Shown: positions 1-10,736, counted from the stretch's first letter. The stretch: 64,000 nucleotides of DNA from Serpula lacrymans var. lacrymans S7.9 (GCF_000218685.1 NW_006763290.1:3498908-3562907), one strand, 5' to 3'. Made by a program: numbers and translations. Notes: generated from the sequence alone by a model not told the origin.

Positions 1-237
1 ATATCGAGTGGATACAAGGCTTGGGAAAACTTACTATATATATACGGGTTAGGCTCTGCTTTTTTGTATGGAATCTTGCCAGTCAAACATTGGAGCAACT
101 TCTGTAAACTTGTACGAGGAGTTTGTCTTATGCATCAACACAAAATCAAGGTTGAGAATATCACTCAAGCTCATAATTTATTAGCAACTTTTGTACTAGA
201 GTTTGAAGCACTATACTACCAGAGACAAAACAACTGG
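1..237 (+). pseudogene. Tnp2-type (CACTA-like) transposase fragment, part upstream of Copia-A
   Basis: Frame 1 is open for all 79 codons from the window edge to base 237, with no start or stop of its own. It contains motifs such as WENLLYIYGLG, FCKLVRGV and FEALYYQRQNN, which I recognise as the C-terminal region of basidiomycete Tnp2-type (CACTA-like) transposases. The reading resumes at 5629 after Copia-A (codons for LHFIQPALHSLLHIA), so this is the left half of one gene split by the insertion. The 5' part lies outside the window. The left half has no stop codon while the right half has several. Family assignment is from memory of conserved motifs; fairly sure of transposase, less of the subfamily. 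Confidence 0.7.
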
Positions 238-311
238 TGATGTGATGAATAGAACTGTAAATGAAAAGACTCTAAAGGAATGTGTAAGTATGTGTTTAAC
301 TGTAATAATGA

Positions 312-1048
312 CATCAGGAAAAATGGGGGTAGCTATATAGAGCTCTATAGCACTATTAGTACTCATCTCTATAAATGCTCTTATAGATGTTGGAAATTGT
401 TGTATGGCTGATAAAAAAAAATTCACACAGACAGGATTTGAACTCTCAACCTGCTAGTCAGCTTTTAGGTGACTAAGCAACCTATAACCACACATCACAT
501 TTATCCACTACACCATGAGAGCTTATAAAATATATTATACAGGTGTTATATTTTGACCTTTTATGGACTTAGATTTTTTTAAATCATTGTCACCACTTAT
601 ATTTGGATAAATTATTATTATTATTTTATAAATATCAAAGATACAGACTACTATTTCATTAATACAGGCTACATAAATAATTAATACTGTATGATTTATT
701 AGCCCTTTTAAGCACCTTGAACTATATTATAACTATGACCTTTACAACTATAGGAGCTATGTAGGCTGCTATAGGCTATAAGAGCACTTATAGTAACTTG
801 CCTATAATAATATACTTGACTCCAAACACTTCTTGCCTCTTTCTATTATTGAACAAGTTTATTAGATTAATCCAGAGTTTGAGGGGATTATAGATACTTC
901 TCCCCTTGGTTAAATTTTTGCCTACTACTGTGTTATAAGAGCTATAAGAGCTATGATTGCACTGATAGTACTATAGTTTCTACAAATGCATTTATATATA
1001 TAGGTGGTGGCTATATAGCGCTATATAGCAAAAGGGTTTTTCCTGATG
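312..1048. mobile_element. CATCAGG element, copy 1 (MITE-like, 737 bp)
   Basis: The element starts CATCAGGAAAAA and ends TTTTTCCTGATG, a perfect 12-bp terminal inverted repeat. Next to each end lies a second, imperfectly inverted motif (GCTATATAGAGCTCTATAG on the left, the same with GCGCTA on the right). The interior is rich in CTATAAGAGC-like repeats. Flanks are GA on both sides, and the other LTR of Copia-A supplies the empty site, giving a 2-bp target duplication. No protein is encoded. It equals copy 2 (47252-48050) except for a 62-bp internal deletion bounded by CTCAT. A tRNA-like segment lies on the minus strand at 413-522. Confidence 0.85.
413..522 (-). ncRNA. tRNA-like Pol III unit inside the CATCAGG element
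   Basis: Read on the minus strand, TGGTGTAGTGG (515-505) fits the tRNA A box and AGTTCAAATCC (444-434) fits the B box. A run of T (421-413) follows, as a Pol III terminator would. The A-to-B spacing is about 60 nt, longer than in an ordinary tRNA, and the T-stem does not pair well, so this is a tRNA-derived SINE-like segment rather than a working tRNA. The arrangement is kept in copy 2 at 47414-47524. Whether it is transcribed is unknown. Confidence 0.6.
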
Positions 1049-1230
1049 GATGAAACTATACCTCAGTCTTTCTGGTAAATGTCTGAGGTGTTTAAGGTAA
1101 GATGAGCGCACTTTTCTATATTCTAATTAAGAAACTTATATAATGTATCAAAATGTCGGAATAGTTGAATGAAAATGAATGAAAGAATGGAAAATATATA
1201 GTAGTGTCCATGATATGCCAACACACCCCC

Positions 1231-2987
1231 TCAAACTGAACTCACTCCCATCATCTTAACAAAATATTCTAGCTTGGGTTGAGCCAGTGGTTTTGTAAGG
1301 CAATCTGCAGGCATTTCTTCAGTAGGACAGTAGAATATTTGAATAACTCTGTTTTCTACAGTTTGTTGAATGAAATAAAAGTGGATGTCAATATGTTTGG
1401 TCCTTGAGTGGTACACATTGTTTTTTGTTAATTCTATAGCACCATGGTTGTCGCTGTGCAGAGGGATTGGTGGTTGCAATGGATTATTGGTTATTTCAGC
1501 CATATATTCTTGAGCCAAATTGCCTCTTTTGTTGCATGTGTTAGCACCACATATTCGGCCTCTGTTGTTGATAGAGTAACTATCGGTTGGGTTTTGCTAT
1601 TCCAGGATACTGCACCACCATTTATTCGAAAAACATAGCCAGAAATAGAGTGCCTATGGGCATGTGAGGCATAGTCGGCATCTGTGAAACTGATGAGTCC
1701 CTCCTGGTTCTGGCCAATTAGTAAGCAATGGTTTCTTGTTGCCTTGAGATACCTGAACAATTGCTTGGCTGCTTCCCAGTGTGTGCATCCTGGATTCTGG
1801 AGAAAATGTGATAGAGACAAGATGGCGAAGGATATATCTGGTCTTGTTGCAAGAGAGTGATACAAGAGGGAGCCTATGGCTTCCCTGTAAGGTATGTTTT
1901 TCATTTCCTCCAATATGGCTGTTGTCGAGGGAGACTGTGTTGTGTCGAACAGAAGGCCTGGTTTGATGGGAGTAGAGATCGGTTTGGCTTTTTCCAGGCT
2001 GAATCTTCTTAGGACTGTATCAATATAGGCTTGTTGTCTGAGTGAGATGGTATCGTTTATGTGGTCTCATTTGATTTCTATTCCCAGCAGCCAGCTGATT
2101 TCACCAAGGTCCGTTATGTCATACTCTTCTTTTATCCCGCTCTTAAAACCCTCTATTAGCTCCTTGGAACTTCCCACGATTGCCTTGTTATCGACAGACA
2201 CAGAGACAATAATGCCTCCACTGTTGCTATATTTGATGAATAGTGCATGGTTGTATTCAGATTTTTCAAAGCCAAGTCTTTTGAAAGTTGTGGTAAGCTT
2301 TTCATACCATTGCTTTCCAGACTGTTTTAATCCATATAGATCTTTCTTTAACTTGCAGACCAAGCCTCTTTGGTTCGCTTTCAGATATCCTGTTGGTGGC
2401 TGCATATATACATCCTCAGTCACTTCTGCGTTGAGGTAAGCTGACTTGATGTCAATCTGATGGATTTCCCAGTTGAGAGCGGCTGTATGAGCGAGTACAA
2501 GACAATTTGTTGTCAATTGTGAGACGGCCGAGTATGTTTCAGTGTAGTCTGTCCCATATATTTGGGTGCTACCATTTGCAACCAATCTCACTTTATATTT
2601 TAGGATGTTTCCATTTGGTCCTTGCTTGATTCGTGTCACGCAGTGCGAGCAAATGATGTTAGCGTTCACTGGTGGCTCCACCAGGTCCCAGGTATGCAAT
2701 TTTTCTATCTGTTTTATCTCTTCTTCTATGGCTGCTAACCACTCCGTTTTGTAGCGCCCGTTTAGCGCCTCGGTAATAGAGGGTGAGTTGTTTTTGGACG
2801 ACTTGGCAGCTGCGTCAGCCGCTGCCATAGCATACTGGTGAGTCGCTGCCTTACTTTCCTCTGTATCTGATGTCCATGCGAGGTTTGCGCGCCCATTTTT
2901 GTGTAGGTTTTGGCTGATCACAATGTGGATGCTCCTGGGCCTTGAGAATGGGGTGGATGGGTCCTTGTTTGACTGGATGAGGCTCAT
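1231..2987 (-). pseudogene. Copia-A reverse transcriptase and RNase H, decayed
   Basis: Minus-strand pieces at 2067-2987 (RT), 1491-1913 and 1231-1518 (RNase H) align in order with Copia pol. Visible landmarks are YKVRLVANG, IHQIDIKSAYLNAEV, DLYGLKQSGKQWYEKL, SLLYHSLATRPDIS, STTEAEYV, and HIDIHFYFIQ near the end. The catalytic YVDD box reads SVDN, so the polymerase cannot work. Stops or frameshifts separate the pieces. The C-terminal EEMPADCLTKPL is the usual last motif before the 3' LTR, which begins a few bases beyond the stop. Confidence 0.85.
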
Positions 2988-3027
2988 TAGGTGGGTTTGG
3001 CGCTGGTTTGAGGACCGCCGGTTTGTC

Positions 3028-4231
3028 TTAGGCTAGCACTTGTGCCAAAAACACAGGTGCCTTGTCCTCATGTTCCTCGCTTGCTAATGGATTCATTTGC
3101 AGGTTGTTTTTGTCCGGTTCTTCAACCGCATCAAGCAGAAGCGGGTCATTTTGCGGCAGTGGTTCGAGCTGCTCGTTTGGATTGGAAACGACATCTTGTT
3201 TGATGGAAATGGTGCGTTTGTCTGGCCAATATATGCGGTACCCCTTTGATTCTGAGTCATATCCTACCCATTTTCCAATCTTAGCATGGGATTCAAGTTT
3301 TCCCGCATTTAGGACTTTAATGTAGGCTGTACACATACCATTTCATATGGTGTTTTGCCTTTTAGGGCCTTTGTAGGTGATCTGTTTTTGATCCAAACTG
3401 TGTGCTTAACTGCTTCACCCCACAGCATTCTGTGCATGCCAGCAGATATTAGCATGGCTCGAGCTAGCTCGAGTAGTGTTGTTATTCTGCGGCGCCATTT
3501 TGCTGGGGCAAGTCATGAATGGTAAGTTCACGTACAGTTCCTTGTTTTTCTAGATGCTGATTATATTCATCACTTGTGAGCTCACTGCCCCTATCAGATC
3601 TGAAGTGTTTGACTTTGGTACCATCTTTTTGAGTGTTGAACCATACTTTGACGGATTGGTACATTCTTAGGACCTTGTTTTTGTGGGCGAGCAGATATAT
3701 ATGTGATTCACGAGAGTAATCATCCGTGATTGTCAGCATGTATCATTTGCCTTTTATGTCCTCAACTGAGGCAGGTCCCCATAGGTCCGAGTGGAGGTGT
3801 TCTCCATATGTTGTAGCACGAGTGTAGCTAATTTTGGGAAATGGTCTCCTTTGGGCTTTAGCTCTGACACAAGGCTCACAAAATTTTACAGCAGCTGATG
3901 GATCAATTTCTACTCCTTCGACCATTCCTGACTTTATCAAGTGTTCAGCTGCTTTGTGTCCAATATGACCCATCTTTCTATGGAGTTCATTCATGTTTAG
4001 CCTTTGATTTGCTACATTTGCTTCGTGCGTGCCACATTTGTCTGTTTTTGAGAACTGATACAGTCCTTTGGATTGTGGTATTATAGCAATGACTTTCCGT
4101 TGTGGCAGTGGAGTTTTTATCATGCATGCACCGTTCTCGATGTGTATAGCATATCCAGCATTGTCCATACGACTGGCTGAGATGAGTGTTTGGGCCATTT
4201 CTGGGCAATATAGTGTTTCTTGCAATTGCAC
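3028..4231 (-). pseudogene. Copia-A GAG-pre-integrase and integrase, decayed
   Basis: The piece at 3743-4231 carries the integrase zinc-binding region (LHRKMGHIGH, then CEPC about 30 residues later) followed by HSDLWGPASV, which contains the first catalytic Asp. The piece at 3482-3739 has TDDYSRESHIYLL and SDRGSELTSDEY (second Asp) and ends near QQNGAAE (Glu). The piece at 3028-3336 is the post-catalytic KIGKWVGYDSESKGYRIY segment and the start of the RT linker. All are one polyprotein in origin, now interrupted by stops and frameshifts. Confidence 0.85.
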
Positions 4232-4296
4232 ACGAGAATAGCTGTCCCATTTGGGAGATTGATCATGACTGTGCCTTTTCCACTGGCATACATAGT

Positions 4297-5365
4297 TCAG
4301 CTATCTGCTAATGCGATTGGGATAGGATTAATGCAGCTGATGCTTTCAAACAAGTGCTTATCTGGACAGTAATGATTGCTGGCTCCGCAGTCTACCAGAG
4401 TATTGTATGATGGATTTGATGAAGATGCTTGAGAGGCTGTTGCAACAAATGCATATACTTCATCATTTGTGACACTTTGTGTGGTAGCAACATTTGCAGC
4501 TGGGGCAGGAGGATTTGTATCTGGTGCTTTAGTGGTAGGTTTTTGGCTTTGAGGACGTTGGCCCTCCTTTCCACCACCCGGTCTATAATAGTATTCAACT
4601 GTATGGCCCGTTTTAATGGGGCATTTGGGGTTTGTACACTTGAAGTGTTTGTGTCTCTCTTGCCTCGTCATCTTTGAATATGATTTAACAGCCATAGCAG
4701 ATTCCCTTTTGGATTTTGAGGCTATGCTTCTGTGGTCTGCTGAAGATAGTGGGTGTTTCAAGATGCGAGCTGCAGTAGTGATTGATGATAGTAGAGGGCG
4801 GTAAGAAATTGGTAGTGAAGACAGTATCATTGCTGAAAAGTCTTTTTTGTCTACCGGAGCACCCATGCTAGCTAACTCTTCTTTTAGCCTTAGCATATCC
4901 CCCAAGTGGCTCCTGACATTGCCGCTTTCAGGACATCTAAGATTCTGCAGCCTTCATTGAATATCCACTTGCATCATTTCTGACTTGCCTTTGTGCATTT
5001 TGGTCAGAGTGTCCCATATTGCAGCTGCCAAGATCCTGTCCTGTATCTGGATTAAGGTCTTGTCGTGTATGGTTGAGTATAGTCGTTGTGTGACGAGGCA
5101 TTCCTTTTGGGCATATTCATTCACTTTAGCCTCATACTCCTCTATTTGCTTTTCAGTTATTACTGTTCCATCATCCAGTTTAGCTACACCTGCCGAGTGA
5201 TAATTGTAATTTTTGATAGGTAGCTACCTGGCAGATCCTAGTAGGAATCTAGATAGTCCTCTTGCTCCAACAGCAGTAGTGACTCTTGTTTTGTATGAGA
5301 TCCAGTTCGAACCATCCTTTGCTAGTTTGAAAAGTAGCACTCAAAGCATTGCCGGTGAAAGTCAT
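4297..5365 (-). pseudogene. Copia-A gag and protease, decayed
   Basis: A start codon at 5365 (minus) lies 19 bases from the LTR edge and opens a short frame that hits a stop after about 38 codons. The main piece, 4297-4905, contains a CCHC-like knuckle (CTNPKCPIKTGHTVEYYY, last Cys replaced) and the protease active site LVDCGASNHYC, where DCGAS stands for the usual D-S/T-G-A. Gag would assemble the particle and the protease would cleave the polyprotein. The N-terminal half between 4905 and 5365 is frame-broken. Confidence 0.75.
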
Positions 5366-5370
5366 GTCAC

Positions 5371-5384
5371 CAGGGCTCATAACC
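5371..5384 (-). other. Copia-A primer-binding site, initiator-tRNA anticodon-arm type
   Basis: Directly against the 5' LTR the plus strand reads CAGGGCTCATAACC, the sequence of the anticodon arm of fungal initiator tRNA-Met (CAT anticodon). The element RNA therefore carries its complement. Drosophila copia is known to prime with a half-tRNA cut in this loop. The identical 14 bases occur at the same place in Copia-B (25681-25694). Confidence 0.8.
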
Positions 5385-5626
5385 TGATGTGATGAATAGA
5401 ACTGTAAATGAAAAGACTATAAAGAAATGTGTAAGTATGTGTTTAACTGTAATAATGATGTTACTATACCTCAGTCTTTCTGGTAAATGACTGAGGTGTC
5501 TAGGATGAGTGCGCTTTTCTATATCCTAATTAGGAAACTTATGTAATATATCAAAATGTCGGAATAGTTGAATGAAAACAAATGAAAGAATGGAAAATAT
5601 ATAGTAGTGTCCATGATATGCCAACA
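5385..5626 (-). repeat. 5' LTR of Copia-A (intact, 242 bp)
   Basis: This matches the two halves of the 3' LTR with scattered substitutions. It carries no insertion and so gives the empty-site sequence AATAATGATGTTAC for the CATCAGG insertion in the other LTR. It is followed by ACCGG, the right half of the target duplication. Confidence 0.9.
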
Positions 5627-6520
5627 ACCGGCTCCATTTTATCCAACCTGCTCTTCACTCACTGTTACATATAGCCTCCAAAGCTGTCCGAGCAGGCCCT
5701 CCCATCTATTCCTTGTAGTGGACTATGGAACAAATGATCGGCAACCTAGGGCAAGAAATTCATCAACATTCTAATCCATTCGCCAATTTATCCCAATGAG
5801 CTATTCTCCGTGCGCAAGTCAATGCCTTAAAGGCTATAATCCCTGATCTGGCACCTGTTGTCTAATTACCTCGAGGAGCTAAAAACATTGGCAATGGATA
5901 TCTTCTCCTGTGCAAGTGAGACCGCACTACATGAGTTCTTTGTGAACGTGAAGTCTGTAGTCTCAATGTATTCGCCAAAGCCCGTCACTTCAAATTTTAT
6001 CTTAACACCTGTGTACAAAAATGGGCCAGAATTTGCCTACCAACAGGTCAGATTTCCCAATGCGTCTGGGGGGAAAAGACACCAGGCGACCAAACTCTTC
6101 GACCTTCACGACATGTCAAGGTGATTTATTTTTGTTAAGTTACCTGTGATTCTTTTGCTGATCATGTCTGCATAGATTGACTTACACGGGTGCCTTTGAT
6201 TTGCTGAGGTGCTATATTACATGCAGCTCACAGTAAATGACAACATGCATACCATTGCAATGGTCTCCTTATGGTCTCACCCCAATGAAGAACTTCTACA
6301 ATATTTGTTCTTTACAGTCTATTCCTGCAAACACCAAGGTGATTTGGGGCTGTGTGTTATTGATGTAAAATCAATATTAGCTGTTGTCGCTATGGTGCCA
6401 CATCAATTACAAGGCAAGGATAGATATTGTGTGTGGAGAAACCTGGTTTAGATGTGGGTATCATAGGAGGTCACACAGAACCTGACGAGAATGATGGGAA
6501 TGTAGATGATTAATAATTAA
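5627..6520 (+). pseudogene. Tnp2-type transposase, part downstream of Copia-A
   Basis: The gene broken at 237 continues here: LHFIQPALHSLLHIASKAVRAG, then WTMEQMIGNLGQEI, HSNPFANLSQ, RAQVNALKAIIPDL, PRGAKNIGNGYLLL. After an apparent frameshift near 5910 the frame at 5912-6124 holds FAYQQVRFPN. An intron-like gap (about 6121-6225, GT...AG) leads to MVSLWSHPNEELL and VIDVKSILAVVAMVP at 6255-6400. At least three in-frame stops (one a CGA to TGA type) show it is dead. These motifs recur in basidiomycete CACTA-like transposases; no catalytic residues could be assigned by eye. Confidence 0.7.
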
Positions 6521-6739
6521 CCATACAATTTCATATACATACAGTGTCTACTCGGATCTATGTACTGTCTCTTTTACGCTTGATACTATGTCCCTCCCTC
6601 TTGTCTCCAGAAATATCCATCTGCCTTTAAACAATCCTAGCCCTATCTGCCAAACGTGCGCGATAAACTTGGTACCCTATGGTTGGAAGTGTTCCATTAA
6701 CTAAAGGTTGATGTTCTGGGTGGTGTTTGTGGTCACAAT

Positions 6740-7085
6740 GTTGTACCAGGAGCACAGAGGGCTATGCAATGATAGATTTCTCTTCTGGCTCCTCCAAGGG
6801 TTTCCTAGAAAGAATATTAAGTAAAATAAGCATGTAAAACAATCAGATCACTTACAAAATGCTATCAGTCAATGTACGATCGGGATCAACTAGAGCTGTA
6901 CTGTTTATTTTGATCACAAAAGTCTTTCCACGCCATTTGAGAGAAAAATTAGATATAGATAAGATTATGCTTACCATAGGGCCAGGTTCCGCTTGGAGTG
7001 AATGTAATAGAATTTGGATCCCAGTCAGGAGGTATATTATCTACATGCAAAACCAATATATTATTGGCTTGAGATATCAACATGT
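6740..7085 (-). pseudogene. Unidentified spliced gene fragment, minus strand
   Basis: On the minus strand a short open stretch (7041-6970) ending GTWPYG runs into GTAAGC, a good splice donor. A second stretch encodes TFVIKINSTALVDPDRTLTDS and is followed by GTAAGTGATC and, 45 bases on, TTTCTAG, a donor and acceptor pair. A third stretch continues to a stop near 6720. Together they look like exons of one gene convergent with the transposase relic. I do not recognise the product; it may be a second gene of the same DNA transposon. Confidence 0.35.
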
Positions 7086-7226
7086 TATTGTGAGGAGTGT
7101 TATTGATGGGAGTGAGATTGTTATTAGTATATTACCCCAGTCAAATGAAATCACATGGGTTTGGCCCACACGGCCACCTAAAAAATAACCCCAACTTTTC
7201 TCCCAAGTTCTCTGTCTCCTATAACC

Positions 7227-8395
7227 ATGTCTAACAGCACTCTCTCATCATTGTCCTCATCTGCTTCACTCAAAGACTCGAATATGTTGTTTTTTTCTCC
7301 TTGCCATCCATCGCCAATTAATAACAGACTTGTACCGCTATATCTATCGGTAGCAATTAATTTTGCTCACTCTGATCAAGAAAGTTCAGGTAGCATTGAT
7401 TACCTAGGCTCCAACAGAATTATTAAAATAGATTACAACATGGGCTCACAGGCGTCTCAGTATGTTCCTAAAAGGGTCCATCAGCAGGTACTCGAAGATC
7501 TGTACAAATGCCAAAAAGAATTACAATTAATAAATGGGAAATACAAGGGACTCATGTGACTATTTTCTGTAGTAACTAGAATTTATTGACTGGTAGATAT
7601 TTTACAGGCATGGCTACAACCTATTGTTAGCTACAAGAACCTTACAGGCCTCTTTGGCGCCAAAAGAATATTTGTCCAGATAATAGATGGAGAAATCATC
7701 GATGGAGATCGAGCGACTTTGATCCGGGCTTGGCTGCATGACTCCTTTGTATACCTCATGGAGATGGGAGTTGCTCTGGAAACGTGGTCGGTCAGCGGCA
7801 GGTCTTGGAATCAAAAATAGTTGCTTGGGTGGGATCTCAAAAAAATTTCCGGAACTCACTTACTGCGAAGGAAATTGGAAACTGACCAAAATCATCTCCA
7901 ATAACTACCCGGCCTGGTATGCAAACACAAAAGAAAGGGACTTGGATGTGACAATGGAAGATGACAAAGCCAATGGAGTGGTGCCTGCATGTATTATTGG
8001 CAAACACAAGCTAGAAAAACCGACAAATAGTGCGACACCCAAAAAAGTCAAGGTTTCACAGGACAGTCTAGACAGCCTTTACAGTCTCGACAATGAGGAG
8101 AATCCCGTAACAGCTGGCAACCTTGGTGATCACAACACTTATATGGGAATCGGAGCTACAAAAGACAGGCTGGGTATCACTGATAAGATTACGGAGGTTG
8201 TAGAGAGGACCTTGATCTGGACAGCCACAACGAGAAACCGGTGGCTAGCAAACCTCTTGCGGTTAGTCACGGTGAAGACAACCAAGGCCTCAAAGATGAC
8301 CCACACTATCAAGGAACAGGTCAGGCAGCTATGGCTAGTGGTGATGCCTCAATCAAAGCAACAACTATAGTCAGCAAGCCAATCAGATCAAAGTG
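7227..8395 (+). pseudogene. Unidentified gene remnant, possibly a transposon accessory protein
   Basis: A 110-codon frame (7227-7559) starts in a fair context (ATAACCATG), is Ser-rich at the N terminus and ends in a charged helix-like segment. Bases 7595-7608 look like a small intron end (ACAG). Frames at 7600-7800 and 7738-8370 continue with KFPELTYCEGNWKLTKII-like sequence, a pattern I associate with uncharacterised proteins beside basidiomycete DNA transposons. The frames do not join cleanly and the region is cut at about 8396 by the truncated end of Copia-C. Function unknown. Confidence 0.35.
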
Positions 8396-8397
8396 GG

Positions 8398-9785
8398 AAT
8401 TTTGCTTCTCCAAGGTCCCGCATTTTGAATATGGATTTGAGTTTGGCTTTTGTGATATCCATGAATTTTCAGGATGAAGCTCCTAGTAGGAGGTCATCTA
8501 CATAGAAAACAACAAAGCATATTTGTTTGTTTTCCCGGAATACATAGAGACATGTTTCTGCATTTAGTCTTGTGAAACCGAGCTCCTGGAGCTTGCGATC
8601 AAAAGTTTTGTTCCATGTACGACCAGCTTGTTTTAATCCATAGATGGATTTCTTCAATCTCCAGCAGTATCCAGGTTGGATAGGAACACCCCATGGAGGA
8701 AGCATGTACAGTTCTTCTTCAAGTTCTCCATTGAGATAAGCTGTGGATACGTCCATTTGATCAAGTTCTAGGTTGTACTTTGCTGCCAGGGCTAGAATAA
8801 TTCAGATCAACTCTAAGTTTACAACCAGAGCAAAAGCTTCCTGGTAATCAATCCCCTCCCTTTGAGTAAAACCTCGTGCAACAATCCGGAGTTTGTATCT
8901 CTCAATGTTTCCGTTTTGATCAAACTTGATCCGGAACACAGGTTTTGATAAGATGGGTTTTACTCCCTTCGGAAGTGGAACAGTGTCATATACTGCATTA
9001 GTATTGAGACTTAGGAGTTCCTCCTCCAAGGCAGACTTCCATAATTCTCCATCTGGACATGATAAGGCTTCCTTTAGTGTCCTTGGAAGGTATGTGTTAG
9101 ATGGACCGGTACTTGCTATTCCAGCAAAGAATGTCTCCTCTGTATCAGATGTTTCTTCATGAACCTCATGAGTATTAGATTTCTCCATGGAGTTGTCATG
9201 CTGCTCTTTTCAAGACTGTTCCTCATTTAGAGTCCTTTGATAATCTTGGTTTTTGTCTGCAGGACGGGTCTGGCCACTGCTTCTGCGTACTCCTAGGACT
9301 TCAGCAGGCATGACTGCTCTTTTAGGAACTTGTGCAGGTACTCCAGGGAGTAGACGCATTTGTGTGTGTGTTGCCCCACTCACTCCTGAAGGTGTTAAAT
9401 CACTCCTCGGAGGCGTTGGGTGACTCCTTGGAGGTGTTGGATGACTCCTCTGAGGTGTTGTATGCCTTCCAGAAGCTGATCCAATGGACAGGCTGTCTAG
9501 CTGTATTCGGACTTTTTCCACATCAGCTGGCTGTATGTTGAGGGGCTGTCCTCCCACTGACTGTGACTCTACTTTGGGTTTCCGTTCTGAAGATGGCCAG
9601 TGTTCAGGTCTTGGTTGTAGAGACTGTTGTGGAAGGTGTCTTAGCTGATCAGGTGCTCCCATTGCTCTCGGAACATCTTCATGCTGATATGGTACCATTG
9701 CTTGTGGAACATCTCCTTGGAGATGTGGTTCCATTTGCAATTCATTTGGATCTCGGATCCAAGGGTCAGGATTATCCTCCTCCAA
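8398..9785 (-). pseudogene. Copia-C reverse transcriptase and IN-RT linker, decayed
   Basis: The piece at 9210-9785 is the low-complexity linker with repeated (T)PPRSHPTPPRSHPT units. The piece at 8802-9188 has LPKGVKPILSKPVFRIKFDQNG and RIVARGFTQREGIDYQEAF. The piece at 8469-8756 has MDVSTAYLNGELEEELYM, KKSIYGLKQAGRTWNK and the intact catalytic box FYVDDLLLGAS. RNase H is missing because the element is truncated at 8398. Stops separate the pieces. Confidence 0.85.
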
Positions 9786-9857
9786 TATTTTTTGGTCTGG
9801 ATAGTAAGCATTCTTTGGAATGAATCCCTCCCACTGATCTGTGCTAGTGTCTGTGTT

Positions 9858-10736
9858 TCAGAGAGCAGTGTCATCCTTTTGTACCTTTCCGGATTCATTG
9901 AATATGACATGCCGACTGGAAAACACAGTCCGTTTTTCAGTGTCTAGGAGTTTGTAGGCTTGCTTTCCATGTGTGTAGCCAATCATTATGGCTTTGCGCC
10001 CCTTGGAGTAAAACTTCCCTTGCCTTTTGTCTTTTGGAATCAAGGCATATGCTTGGCATCCGAAAGGGCGAAACAAAGTTGGATCAACTCTCCTTTTAAA
10101 CAGTATTTCATATGGGGTCTTTCCATGGAGTCCTGATGCTGGGCTGCGTGCTGTGATATATGCAGCTGTTTGCATGGCATCTACCCAAAATGACTTTGGG
10201 AGCTTGGAATCATGGAGCATAGTGGTTGCTAATGTAGCCAATGTCTGATTCATGTGTTCTGCAATGTCATTTTGTTCCGGAGTATCTGCAACTGTAGTTT
10301 CTTGGATGACACCATCTCCTCGGAGTTGATTTTTGAATACATTGCCAGTATATTCTCCTCCCCCATTGCTCCGGAGGAATTCTGTATACAGTGGAGTGAA
10401 GTTTTCTTCTCCCTAATGAGTTCGGAAGAATGTTTGGACATCTTCTTTCCATTGCTTGTATCATTCCAGTGCCTCACTTTTATATTTTAGGAAATATCTC
10501 CATGGAAATTTGGAGAAATCATCTACAATGATAATCCAGTACCAAAAACCCTCCCTGGAAGTTGGTTTGATTGGTCCTCCAACATCCATGTGCACAATTT
10601 GTATGGAGCGCTTGGCTTGGTTTCCTCCAGTGGACTTGAAAGGTAATTTCTTCATCTTTCCTAAAGCGCAAGGTTCACAAAACTCTGGGGTTCCGGTAAG
10701 GGTGTCTATGTTCTGGAGCTGTCCTTTTGTAACCAT
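9858..10736 (-). pseudogene. Copia-C integrase, decayed
   Basis: Bases 10461-10736 encode the end of the zinc-binding domain (FCEPCALGKMKKLPF) and the first catalytic Asp region (IVHMDVGGPI, then IIIVDDFSKFPW). Bases 10250-10477 cover the middle with frame breaks. Bases 9858-10253 encode MNQTLATLATTMLHDSKLPKSFW, TPYEILFKRRVDPTLFRPFGCQAY and KGRKAIMIGY, the region after the catalytic Glu. Broken by stops and frameshifts. Confidence 0.82.

Larger units (their letters stand above)
238..1223 (-). repeat. 3' LTR of Copia-A, split by a CATCAGG element
   Basis: Bases 238-311 and 1049-1223 together match the intact LTR at 5385-5626; the 737-bp block between them is a foreign insertion. The LTR ends read TG...CA in element orientation. 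Immediately inside the element the minus strand shows the purine-rich TTTGAGGGGGTG, a good polypurine tract. Comparing the two LTRs gives an empty site for the inserted element. Confidence 0.9.
238..5626 (-). mobile_element. Copia-A, full-length decayed Ty1/Copia retrotransposon
   Basis: Both LTRs, primer site, polypurine tract and target duplication are visible. On the minus strand the 5' LTR is 5385-5626 and the 3' LTR 238-1223 (interrupted). The flanks are ACTGG (233-237) and ACCGG (5627-5631), a 5-bp duplication with one mismatch. The order gag, protease, integrase, reverse transcriptase, RNase H is the Copia order. The coding region is broken into at least six pieces and the RT active site is mutated, so it is dead. 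It sits inside a Tnp2-like transposase gene and hosts a CATCAGG element in its 3' LTR, giving a three-level nest. Confidence 0.92.

Noticed and set aside
413..522. A genuine tRNA gene on the minus strand
   Set aside because: A and B boxes are present, but the acceptor and T stems do not pair and the spacing is too long, so it is tRNA-derived only.
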